A DNA stretch of 64,000 nucleotides from JABFSS01 sp964497975 (GTDB taxonomy: Bacteria > Patescibacteriota > Gracilibacteria > Peribacterales > Peribacteraceae), in assembly GCA_964497975.1 (NCBI GenBank), contig CAZCFO010000004.1, positions 62,001-126,000 on the forward strand, written 5' to 3'. The notes under the pieces are model-generated. The model had not been told where the DNA came from and ran no database searches. It saw only the letters and a program-made list of their open reading frames with translations. Shown one piece after another: positions 34,805 to 43,422 of the stretch. Made by a program: the position numbers and the translations under genes. Numbering within the stretch: the first letter of the stretch is position 1; every line of letters begins with the position of its first letter.

Positions 34805-35671
34805 TTAAAACGGCAAATCCTCCGGCTTGATCTCCGACGCGTACGACACGGCGGGAACGTCCATGTCGGACGAGGATGTCGCTGCCTGTTTCGACGGGCG
34901 GGATTCCTGATCGCCGGATCCGAACGAACGCGCCTCGTTGGAGATGTTGTTCTGCACCGACGCATTGCTCACGCCGAGGAGCGAGAGCGACTCACCGATG
35001 ATCTCGGTGGTCGTGCGCTTGCTGCCTTCCTTCGTCTCCCAGCTGCGCGTCTGCACGCGGCCGGACACGAAGACGCGGTTGCCCTTTTTGACGGAACGCG
35101 CGACCTGCTCGGCAAGAACGCCCCACAGGACGACGTTGTGGAACTCACTGCGCTCCTTGTCCTGGCCCGTCGCGCGGTCCTTCCAGCGCTCGTTGGTGGC
35201 GACGCCGATGGTGAGGACCTTCTGGCCGCTGGTCGTGGTGCGCATTTCGGGATCGCGCGTCACGTTGCCGATGACATCGGCGCGGTTGACGCACTGCGTG
35301 ATGGACGCCGCGCCTTCGGGCGCGGGACGCTGGCCGTCCTTGGGATCGAGGAGAATCATGTCGAGGCCGACGATCTTGGTTTTGCTGCGCTTCTCGCCTG
35401 TTTTTTCATCCTCCCAGCTGTCGGTCTGCAGGCGGCCCGAGATGAAGAGCTGCGCGCCGGGTTTGACGAACTTGCCGGCAACTTCGGCCATCGGGCCCCA
35501 GAGGGTGACGACGTGGAAGCCTTTGCCATCGAGCATTTCGCCGCTCTCGGCCTTGAAGGAATACGGAGTGACGAGGTTGAGATCGGTGACGCTCATGCCG
35601 CCGGGCGTCTTGCGGACCTGCACGGGCTGCGTCTGGTAACCGATAATCTGGACCCTGTTGAGGGAGAACAT
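34805..35671 (-). CDS. ssb: Single-stranded DNA-binding protein with two OB folds
   Basis: 288 residues, about twice a usual bacterial SSB. OB fold 1 spans ~1-115 (MFSLNRVQIIGYQTQ, FHVVTLWGPMAEVAGKFVKP) and OB fold 2 ~125-235 (NRADVIGNVTRDPEMRTT, FHNVVLWGVLAEQVARSVKK). Both show the hnVvlWG..AE.v....KG pattern, so this is a duplication; Deinococcus and Thermus SSBs are built like this and act as dimers. A Ser-rich tail ends in KPEDLPF, a version of the acidic tip that recruits partners. ATG 35671 is the family start. Confidence 0.92.
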   Translation of the reverse strand: MFSLNRVQIIGYQTQPVQVRKTPGGMSVTDLNLVTPYSFKAESGEMLDGKGFHVVTLWGPMAEVAGKFVKPGAQLFISGRLQTDSWEDEKTGEKRSKTKIVGLDMILLDPKDGQRPAPEGAASITQCVNRADVIGNVTRDPEMRTTTSGQKVLTIGVATNERWKDRATGQDKERSEFHNVVLWGVLAEQVARSVKKGNRVFVSGRVQTRSWETKEGSKRTTTEIIGESLSLLGVSNASVQNNISNEARSFGSGDQESRPSKQAATSSSDMDVPAVSYASEIKPEDLPF

Positions 35672-35783
35672 ATGAAGTGGGGAATGGGAGTAGAGGAGGG
35701 CACGAACCGATGTTCTGCCGAGTGACGTGAACGGTTGTACACCTGAGGTTTTTGATGTGCAACAAAGCACACTTGCGTAAATC

Positions 35784-35845
35784 GAATTATGAATTACGAA
35801 TAACGAATTTTGTGCAGAATATTCGTAATTCGTAATTCTTTATTC
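35784..35845. repeat. TTACGAAT-type inverted repeat between divergent ssb and the surface operon
   Basis: 25-nt arms 35784-35808 and 35821-35845, loop TTTGTGCAGAAT. The remaining bases between ssb and the next gene show no other gene. Confidence 0.83.
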
Positions 35846-35908
35846 TTCTGTCCAGTATTTAACGAGTTTCCCGCATCAGAATGCGATGAATTAAGGGCTC
35901 AGATCTGC

Positions 35909-35914
35909 TAAAAT
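35909..35914 (+). promoter_or_regulatory. Possible -10 box of the five-gene surface operon
   Basis: TAAAAT ends 11 nt before the ATG at 35926. Only one promoter candidate is seen for the whole 12-kb overlapping run. Confidence 0.35.
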
Positions 35915-35925
35915 CTACAGATTTG

Positions 35926-38900
35926 ATGACACACACAAAAACACGCATTCGCGGCTGTGCGACGGGGTGTCTGGCGCTTCTGCTCCTCCACGCCACGCCC
36001 CTGCAGGCGTACAGCATTCCGGCGGAGCCTCCGGAGGATTTTTCGGACATCGAACGCGTGGTGGAGGACGAGATTCCCGACGCGCTCTCGGCCGCGCAAT
36101 GCGGCGGGTGGAACCGGAACATGTCCGTGCTGGAAGAGCCCGGCCGCGGGAGCGTGATCGCGTCGACCACGGACGTCCCGGGACGCGACGGACGGCCGCT
36201 GGACAATCTTCTCTCGGGAATGGCCAAGCGCGTGGAGCGCGGCGGAACGGAGGACGACGGATTCCGGTTCCCGCAGACGGCCGCCGGCCTGCGCACGGCG
36301 TGCGACCCCGCGGTCAAAACGGTGATGCGGTGGGTGTGGCGCGACCCGCCGGGCCCGCGGGACGGGGGCCGCTACGAACTCGTGGGAATCGAAAATCCGT
36401 ATTTCGAGGATCCGCCCTGTGCCTGGAACGAGGACGGCAACACGCGTGATCCCCAGGATCCCGGGCTGTGTGCGCAATTCTGCAAGCGGCTCAACAGCTA
36501 CACGTACCGCGACTGCCAGGTCTTCCGGAAGCTGCGGGACGGCGGCTGGCGGTGTGCGCAGACGCCCGAAAACCGCGGCAAAAAATACACGTGCACCGAA
36601 GAATGGGCGACGACGCCGGTGAAGCGCGTCGAATACGTGTCGAGCGAGAGGAACACCTGCGATGAGGAGGAGGAGGAGGAGGAAGAGGAGGAGCCGGAAG
36701 AGGAAATCGAGGCGCCCAAGGAACCCACGCCTCTGACCGACAGGCCGAAGCCGCCGCAGGGAACGGTGAGGCCGCCTCCGCCCCGCGGCAGTTCGTCGAG
36801 ATCGTCGCGCAGTTCGCGCTCATCGTCTTCGTCGTCGTTCGACGACGGGATGACGGGGTCGTCCTCGTCCTCGCTCAGCGGGGGGCTGATCGGGTCTTCA
36901 TCGAGGTCATCCCTGAGCGGCGGACTGATCGGATCGTCATCGACGTCATCGCTGGACAGCGGACTGACCGGATCCTCGTCGCGCTCATCCCTGAGCGGGG
37001 GATTGATCGGATCGTCATCGACGTCATCGCTGGACAGCGGACTGATAGGAGATTCATCGTCGAGCACATCGCGCAGCGGGGGGCTCACCAGCGACGAATC
37101 ATCGTCGTTCACGTCACGGTCAAGAATGTCCGAGTCATCGAGCGATGACATGATCTTCGTTTCCTCGGAATTCTCGAAGTCCTCGTCTTTCACGTCCCGG
37201 TCGCGCGCATCGGATTCGTCGCTGTCGTTCCAGAACCCGGTGGACGGCGATTTTTCCTCCAGCAACCGCCCGGGGCCGAGCAGCTCCGGGGCATTTTCCT
37301 CGTTTGCCCCGCCCCCGCCCGATGGAGATTTTTTCTCCTCCTCGTCGCTGGCCATGGCCTCGTCGTCGGTGATGTCTTTTGCATCTCCCATCATTCCCGT
37401 TCCGGTGCCGCCGTTTTTCCCGGATCCCGGGATGAATCCGCCGGGCGTCTTCGGCCCGGACCCGAATCCGTCCATCTGGCCGCCCGTGACGCCGATCATC
37501 GATCCGATGATGCCGGTCGGTCCGGGCGCCGATCCCTTCGACCAGGGATTCCAGTCCATGAAGCCTGTCCGCTCCTTCGTGGCACAGCTGCTGGCCCAGG
37601 TGGAATTCTCCGACGCCTGGGACGGCATCGCCGAACCGCTGCCGCCTTCCGACGGTGAATTCCCGCCGGATGAGGAGTGGTGGAACGACAATCCCGTGGC
37701 CCAGCCCATGGACGACGGCTGGCGTGACGAAGACCTGGACGGATGGGACGACGACGGCTTCGTGGACGATGACTTTGACGGCATCGACGATGACGGATGG
37801 ATGGATCGCGACCGCGACGGGACGGATGACGACGGGTGGGTGGACAAGAACCGGGACGGCAAGAGCGACGACGGCTGGCTGGACGAAGACATGGACGGTT
37901 GGGACGACGACGGCTTTGTGGACGAGGATTTTGATACTGTTGACGATGACGGATGGGTGGATGAGGACCGGGACGGGATGGATGACGACGGGTGGTGGGA
38001 CAAGGACCACGACGGCAGCCATGATGAAGAGGACGATGAAAACGGGGACGAATGGAAAGATGAGAACGACAACGGCGTGGACGACCGCGAGGAATGGAAC
38101 GATGAGAACGAGGATGGGATTGATGACGACGAGCAGGAGGATGAAGAAGAGGAAGAGGAATGCGAAATCATCGAAGTCATCCGCGAAGTGGTCACCTGGG
38201 AGAGCAGCGACGACGATCCGCCGGGCGTTCCCAACTGCGTTCCCTGCCGCGGGCAGGAATGCCGCTGCCCCGGTCCCGGCTGCACCGGCTTCGAGGAGCG
38301 CTACGAGTGGGATGATCCCGCGCCCATGCCCTACCGCGGGGAGAAAACGTTCCTGTCCTTCTTCCGCGGCTACACCGCCCGCACGGAGCGCGAGCGCGTG
38401 CAGGGCATCGTGAAGGAAGGGGATGACCGCCTCGCGCTCACGCAGATTCCGGTGGCCTGCTACGGCTTCTACTACGAATTCGACGCGAAGACCGAGGCGA
38501 CCTCCAAAAACGACCAGCACTGCGTCATCGGGGCGGAGCTGCCGGTGGATGCGCTCCGCGACAGCCAGAGCATGGTGGGATACATCGCGCCGGACCCGCC
38601 GCTGTTCGATCCTCCGCCGGAACTGCCGGAGTCGGCGATCGGCAACGGATGGCACCAGGTCGCGGGGGGGATGTCGTTCGCCGACGAAGGCGCGCTGGCC
38701 GACCGCGACGGGGATCTGACGCCGTTCCTCCTCCAGCCGGACCGCAAAACGCTGCAGGGAATCATCCAGCGTCTTCCGTGGGAACCGTACGCGCTGGACA
38801 GCTTCGCGCGCGCCACGGACGACACCGTCAGTACGAACGAGGGGCAAGGGGGCGGGCAGGAGGAAAACAACTCGATGGGACCCTTCACCTTCGTGAACGG

Positions 38901-41436
38901 GCAGATCGTCCAGGAGGGCGCCGATGACGAAGGAGATGAAGGCGACAAGAACGACAGCCGCCACGTCGTGCGCTGGCTGCAGAAGCTGCAGCAGGACATG
39001 GCCGAGATCATCAGCCCGCCCACGGTCCGCCTGCGCGTTCCGCTCAGCTGGATCGGCGACCGCGAGCGCCTGACCGAATCGGACGGCGCGGGATCCTCCG
39101 CATCCGGAGGATCGTCCCGCAGTTCCCCCGCGTTCGGCAGGCCGCCGAGATCGTCGTCGGTGTCATCGTTTGATGACGATGATTCGTCATCCGCAGACTC
39201 CTCTGACGATTCATGGGATATGGACGAAGAAGACGCGTCTTCTTCCGCCGGGTCTTCCGATGATGGCGCATCGTCGGGCGATGACTATGCGGGAGAAGAC
39301 GCCGAGGAAATCCCGATGAACGAATCCATCGAAATGCAGCTGAGCGCGCGCCGGGACATCCCGGGCGAGGTGATCGCCATGGCCAGGCAGTTCTTCACGC
39401 TCGTGGAGCGGACCATCAACGTGGTCGTGCCCATGGGAACGGAGCAGGAATTCCAGACGCGCGCAGCGCAGTGGAAAGCGTGGGCGAAGAGCCGCCAGTC
39501 CCTGGGCCTCGATTACCCCTCGGAGGTGTGGATCATCATCGGCAAGCTGGAGGATTACGCCCGCCAGGTGCACCGGTACCGCGCGCTCCGGACGCAGGTG
39601 ACGGATACGGTCGCACGGCTGCTCGGGCAGCAGGATGAGGAAACGACCGCCTTCACGTCCTGGATGGAGGAAACCATCGACCGCTACCAGGCGTTCCTGG
39701 AGGAGCGCAACGACCGGCTGGCCCTCGCGCCGCTGATCCATGACGTCCAGAAGGAAATCTCGACATTCTCGGACGTCACGAACCTGCCGTGGTGCCGGAC
39801 GGACCTCCTCACAACGCCCATCTACTCGCTGCTGGACGGCTGGTATCCGCCGCGCCCCGCGCTCAGCGCGCCGCTCGCGTGCCCCGGCCAGAGTGAAATG
39901 CTCGCGTTCCTGGACGGAGAGGCGGGGGAATTGGCCGCGCTGCCGATCCTCTGCACACCCGCCGAGCGCGACTTCGTGTTCGATCTGACGCACTTCTCGT
40001 CGCGCAACGCGCCGCTGGAAGTCCCGGTGATCCATCCGATCCAGGTGATGCTCGCGATTCCCGTGCCACCCGGCATCACGGACCCGCCGCCGCCCGCCGA
40101 AGCGTTCACGCTTCCCGATCTGCCCGAGGTGCCCATGCTCGACGCGGGTCTCCTGGCGCAGCTGCAGAACGTGGTGGTCCACAGCACCCCCGAGCCGGTC
40201 GAAATGCCCCCGCAGCCGGATCTGACCGGAGCGGAGGAGGCACTGGAGCAGGCGCTGGATATCCTCCGTGCCAGGCGCCGGACGTACGAGGATTTCTGGG
40301 AAAGCATCACCGGAGACGGCGGCGTCCCGCTGGACTACGACGGCAACGGCGGAGAGGACGGCAATGATGATGACGCGGAGGACAACGATGACGAAGCCGG
40401 CGATGATTCGTTCTCTGATGACGAGGAGGGAAGCGACGAAGAGGGGCCCGATGGCGATTCGGGTGAAGAAGAGCCGGACGGCGGCTCCGATGGCTGGGAG
40501 TTCATCGATGAAGGCAACGAGCTGCCCGCCGAAGAGGGGGATAATGGAGGATTCTTCGACAATTTCTGGGGCAGGCTGGCGGGAGCGCTGATCATGGATG
40601 AGGACGGCAACTGGTTCGATGACGGATCCGGCGAATGGACCGACGACGGCCAGGGCGGCGGCGATGAATGGTTCAACGACGCAATCGGAAACGGATGGGT
40701 GGAGGAAGACTGGTCGGACGGCGATCCGGAAAATGACGGCGGCGGAGGGGGGGAGGACTGGAGGGATGACGACGACAACGGCGTCGACGACCGCGACGAA
40801 TGGAACGACGAGAATGAGGATGGGATTGATGACGACGAGCAGGAGGATGACGGGGGCGGCGGTGAGGAGGACGTGATCCAGGACGAGGATTCCGGCGGAG
40901 GGGGGGAGGACTACGGGCGCGCCATCGACCAGACCGTCGCCCCGTACGCCGGCGAGATCGGCGGGAGGCTCTCCTGCCGGGCATGGGGCTCGGGGCGCTG
41001 CAAACACATCGAGATGGACCTCCGCGAGCGGATCGTCCGCATCGTCGCGATGCCGGCCGTGCTCGCCCGCCAGCAGCTGCAGATCCAGGGGACGCACCGG
41101 ATGGGAATGGATCAGGAGGACGGTTTCGACCTGGACCGCATCGTCACCTGCGACCCGGCGGACCACGTGTGCACCCCGCCTCTGCGCGACCAGGAATACC
41201 CGCAGCCCCGCGGCGTGCAGTTCGTGTCGCCGGAGGAGCGGACGAGGCAGGGGGATGCGTTCTTCGAGGAGCTCCAGACGCTCTACCGCCGCATCACCAT
41301 CGATGACGACGGCCAGGCCGTGAAGGATCCGGGGACGGATATGGCGCCCCCCTACGAGCTGGTGCCGGAGGATCTGCTGAAACTGTTCGACGTTCCCAAA
41401 GACGACGACATCAAATTTGTCCCCCCCGAAAAATGA
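35926..41436 (+). CDS. Giant exported acidic, Ser/Asp-rich protein (operon gene 1)
   Basis: 1836 residues, no known family. Signal peptide at 1-28 (ATGCLALLLLHATPLQA). An N-terminal Cys-containing domain to ~240; poly-Glu run ~246-262; Ser-rich repeats SSSLSGGLIGSSS and close variants ~288-490; Asp-rich repeats ~592-746 of the form DGWDDDGFVDDDFDG, like thrombospondin type 3/dockerin-type calcium loops; a CVPCRGQECRCPGPGC cluster ~770-786; a second Ser/Asp linker ~1054-1126; helical region to ~1460; a second acidic region ~1466-1662; and a final ~170-residue domain with Cys. The stop overlaps the next start (ATGA). Confidence 0.85.
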   Translation: MTHTKTRIRGCATGCLALLLLHATPLQAYSIPAEPPEDFSDIERVVEDEIPDALSAAQCGGWNRNMSVLEEPGRGSVIASTTDVPGRDGRPLDNLLSGMAKRVERGGTEDDGFRFPQTAAGLRTACDPAVKTVMRWVWRDPPGPRDGGRYELVGIENPYFEDPPCAWNEDGNTRDPQDPGLCAQFCKRLNSYTYRDCQVFRKLRDGGWRCAQTPENRGKKYTCTEEWATTPVKRVEYVSSERNTCDEEEEEEEEEEPEEEIEAPKEPTPLTDRPKPPQGTVRPPPPRGSSSRSSRSSRSSSSSSFDDGMTGSSSSSLSGGLIGSSSRSSLSGGLIGSSSTSSLDSGLTGSSSRSSLSGGLIGSSSTSSLDSGLIGDSSSSTSRSGGLTSDESSSFTSRSRMSESSSDDMIFVSSEFSKSSSFTSRSRASDSSLSFQNPVDGDFSSSNRPGPSSSGAFSSFAPPPPDGDFFSSSSLAMASSSVMSFASPIIPVPVPPFFPDPGMNPPGVFGPDPNPSIWPPVTPIIDPMMPVGPGADPFDQGFQSMKPVRSFVAQLLAQVEFSDAWDGIAEPLPPSDGEFPPDEEWWNDNPVAQPMDDGWRDEDLDGWDDDGFVDDDFDGIDDDGWMDRDRDGTDDDGWVDKNRDGKSDDGWLDEDMDGWDDDGFVDEDFDTVDDDGWVDEDRDGMDDDGWWDKDHDGSHDEEDDENGDEWKDENDNGVDDREEWNDENEDGIDDDEQEDEEEEEECEIIEVIREVVTWESSDDDPPGVPNCVPCRGQECRCPGPGCTGFEERYEWDDPAPMPYRGEKTFLSFFRGYTARTERERVQGIVKEGDDRLALTQIPVACYGFYYEFDAKTEATSKNDQHCVIGAELPVDALRDSQSMVGYIAPDPPLFDPPPELPESAIGNGWHQVAGGMSFADEGALADRDGDLTPFLLQPDRKTLQGIIQRLPWEPYALDSFARATDDTVSTNEGQGGGQEENNSMGPFTFVNGQIVQEGADDEGDEGDKNDSRHVVRWLQKLQQDMAEIISPPTVRLRVPLSWIGDRERLTESDGAGSSASGGSSRSSPAFGRPPRSSSVSSFDDDDSSSADSSDDSWDMDEEDASSSAGSSDDGASSGDDYAGEDAEEIPMNESIEMQLSARRDIPGEVIAMARQFFTLVERTINVVVPMGTEQEFQTRAAQWKAWAKSRQSLGLDYPSEVWIIIGKLEDYARQVHRYRALRTQVTDTVARLLGQQDEETTAFTSWMEETIDRYQAFLEERNDRLALAPLIHDVQKEISTFSDVTNLPWCRTDLLTTPIYSLLDGWYPPRPALSAPLACPGQSEMLAFLDGEAGELAALPILCTPAERDFVFDLTHFSSRNAPLEVPVIHPIQVMLAIPVPPGITDPPPPAEAFTLPDLPEVPMLDAGLLAQLQNVVVHSTPEPVEMPPQPDLTGAEEALEQALDILRARRRTYEDFWESITGDGGVPLDYDGNGGEDGNDDDAEDNDDEAGDDSFSDDEEGSDEEGPDGDSGEEEPDGGSDGWEFIDEGNELPAEEGDNGGFFDNFWGRLAGALIMDEDGNWFDDGSGEWTDDGQGGGDEWFNDAIGNGWVEEDWSDGDPENDGGGGGEDWRDDDDNGVDDRDEWNDENEDGIDDDEQEDDGGGGEEDVIQDEDSGGGGEDYGRAIDQTVAPYAGEIGGRLSCRAWGSGRCKHIEMDLRERIVRIVAMPAVLARQQLQIQGTHRMGMDQEDGFDLDRIVTCDPADHVCTPPLRDQEYPQPRGVQFVSPEERTRQGDAFFEELQTLYRRITIDDDGQAVKDPGTDMAPPYELVPEDLLKLFDVPKDDDIKFVPPEK
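37700..38144 (+). repeat. Asp-rich tandem repeats in operon gene 1
   Basis: Roughly ten imperfect units coding D-x-D-x-D-G-x-D-D-D-G-W. The end of the block, 38068-38144, recurs at 40774-40850 with 4 differences in 77 nt, a duplication 2.7 kb apart in the same gene. Confidence 0.85.
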
Positions 41437-42377
41437 TCCACCCTCTCTCTCCGGCGGCGGTCATCCGTCCGGCCCGCAAGGCCCTGGTTGCGATGCTGCT
41501 GATCCCCGTGATCCTGATCGGCTCGTGGTTCGCGGATGCGGGAGCCTCCGCGCGCGCCCAATCGTCCTCCTTGTCGTCTTCCGCCCTCACGGCGGCGGGA
41601 TGCATGGAGGCGATCGACCGCCGTCTGTCCCAGCAGCAGGAACTCCTGCGCCAGGTCTGGTTCGGATGGAGAAAAGCGGCCGACGAGCGCCTCAACTCGA
41701 CGCGGCGCGACGAGAAGGGGGTGCTGTGGATCAAGACGGGAACGGACCGGTGGGTATCGCCCGCGGCGGCCGGCGCGGAACTCCGCAACGCGGATATCGA
41801 CGCGACCACGCAGTTCCCCGGCATGAACGAGATTACGACCACGGAGAACCGCTCGTCCCGCACCGGCATCTTCGCCCAGAAGGGGATGATCACGTCGGAA
41901 CTGATCCCCGGGCTGCTGCAAAGCATGCGTGCCTTCGAATGCCGGCTGGCCATGGTCTGCGAGAGCGCCGCGCTCACGTTCCGCCGGTCGGAACCGGGAG
42001 CGGACGGACGGCTGCGCGTGACGACGCCCGGATGCGACGAGCTCGCCACGCCCCCCATCGCCGAGTGCCGGTTCGGCAACGCCGACGAGCAGGAAAGCCT
42101 CGCGCTGCAGAACATCGCCGCGGGATTCTCGGAGGGCATCGTCCATACGCACTGCGATGCCGACTATCTCCGGCAGCTCGTGGACCGCGAGGCGTCGTTC
42201 CTGCGCATCGCGGTGTCGTACGACGCGGCGGAACGCTCGCTGCTGCAGCTGGGCGGCAACGTCGACTTCTTCCTCCGGGGGCTGCGCGGCGAATTCCTCG
42301 CGCCGCTGGAACAGACGCTGCCGCTTCTCTCCGCCCTTTCCCGCCTGCCGTGCTTCCCCGGCCAATGCAATGAATGA
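41433..42377 (+). CDS. Exported or anchored protein, operon gene 2
   Basis: 314 residues, no known family. A hydrophobic segment at ~17-40 (ALVAMLLIPVILIGSWF) is a signal peptide or anchor, followed by ASARAQSSS. The mature part is mostly helical, with six or seven Cys, including FECRLAMVCESA near 168 and a terminal LPCFPGQC. The segment IPGLLQSMRAFECRLAMVCE resembles AAILLQYLGAYECALQTES in the next gene, so the two are probably related. Start overlaps the preceding stop (ATGA), indicating coupled translation. Confidence 0.78.
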   Translation: MIHPLSPAAVIRPARKALVAMLLIPVILIGSWFADAGASARAQSSSLSSSALTAAGCMEAIDRRLSQQQELLRQVWFGWRKAADERLNSTRRDEKGVLWIKTGTDRWVSPAAAGAELRNADIDATTQFPGMNEITTTENRSSRTGIFAQKGMITSELIPGLLQSMRAFECRLAMVCESAALTFRRSEPGADGRLRVTTPGCDELATPPIAECRFGNADEQESLALQNIAAGFSEGIVHTHCDADYLRQLVDREASFLRIAVSYDAAERSLLQLGGNVDFFLRGLRGEFLAPLEQTLPLLSALSRLPCFPGQCNE

Positions 42378-43422
42378 CCTCCGCTCCATGAACGGCAGTT
42401 CCCGCCTGCGGCACCACGCCGCGGCCGCCCTGCTGGCCGTCGCGCTGCCGTTCCTGCTGCGCGGAACCGCGGGACGGTGGCTGGGACAGGCGACGGGCGC
42501 GCCGCTGCCCGAACTTCCCCCGTGCGAGGCGAACGAAACGCTGTTCCCGCGCGACGTGCTCGTGCCGGAGAACACCACCGTCATAGACCAGTGGAGCGCG
42601 CTCTTCCACAAACGCGTGGCCCTGGTGATCGAGGAGCACATCGCGCAGCTCAAGACCGGAGGCGCGTGCGAGGAGAACGCGCGGATCGAGGCGACTCCCG
42701 CGCTCAGGGAACTCGCCGCGGACCTGGAGGTGGACGGGGTGACGCAGGAGAACATGGCCGCCATACTTCTGCAATACCTCGGCGCCTATGAATGCGCGCT
42801 CCAGACGGAATCCTTCGTCACGGAACCGCAGGTTTCCGCCGACCTGGAGCGCCGTATCCGCGAACAAACCGGCGGACGGACCACGTCGGTGAACATCACC
42901 GCGCTCGGCAATGCCTTCAACCAGGAGCACATCGACATCCAGCGGCAGATCGATCTGTCGCGCATCGCCCTCCACCGGACGCTCGTGTACGTCTCCGGAT
43001 ACGGCCGCCTCCAGCCCCTTGGCGGGGCCGTGCAGTGCCTCCTCGGCGCGACCGTGGACATCCGCAACGCGCTCGATCTTGCGGCCGAAGCCAGCGCCTG
43101 CATGCCGAGAATCTGGAACGCGCGCGGATCGCTGCGGACGATCTCCGATGAGCCGCTCGGCTCGTTCAATGACGACGACTCGGGCGATGGCGCATCGGAC
43201 GAAGACCAGAATGACGGCAACGGCGACGATGGCGGCTTCGACGGGAACGACTCCTTCGGGGATGACGAGAATGACGGGAGCGACGGCTTCCCCGATGAAG
43301 ATTTTGAGGACTTCTTCGGCGACGAGGACGGCCAGGATGATGCCTCGGGCGAATTCACGATTGAAGACGGCGCGTTCCCCTCCGCAGACCCCTCCGATTC
43401 CCCCGGTTCCTTCGAGCCATGA
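42370..43422 (+). CDS. Exported protein with acidic tail, operon gene 3
   Basis: 350 residues, no known family. Hydrophobic segment ~16-32 (AAAALLAVALPFLLRG) for export. Helical middle with AYECALQTES (~140) and VSGYGRLQPLGGAVQC (~215-230), then a C-terminal Asp/Gly/Asn-rich tail of ~75 residues with NDDDSGDGASDEDQNDGNGD, perhaps calcium-binding. Starts 8 nt before the stop of gene 2. Motifs shared with gene 2 suggest an old duplication. Confidence 0.78.
   Translation: MNDLRSMNGSSRLRHHAAAALLAVALPFLLRGTAGRWLGQATGAPLPELPPCEANETLFPRDVLVPENTTVIDQWSALFHKRVALVIEEHIAQLKTGGACEENARIEATPALRELAADLEVDGVTQENMAAILLQYLGAYECALQTESFVTEPQVSADLERRIREQTGGRTTSVNITALGNAFNQEHIDIQRQIDLSRIALHRTLVYVSGYGRLQPLGGAVQCLLGATVDIRNALDLAAEASACMPRIWNARGSLRTISDEPLGSFNDDDSGDGASDEDQNDGNGDDGGFDGNDSFGDDENDGSDGFPDEDFEDFFGDEDGQDDASGEFTIEDGAFPSADPSDSPGSFEP

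Noticed and set aside
36787..38144. Possible CRISPR-like regular repeats
   Set aside because: The periodicity is coding (Ser- and Asp-rich protein repeats) with no spacers of constant length and unbroken reading frame.
36498..38964. Minus-strand Ser- or Val-rich frames opposite operon gene 1
   Set aside because: Reverse reading of Asp/Ser repeats (GAC/GTC, TCG/CGA) keeps frames open; no start context.
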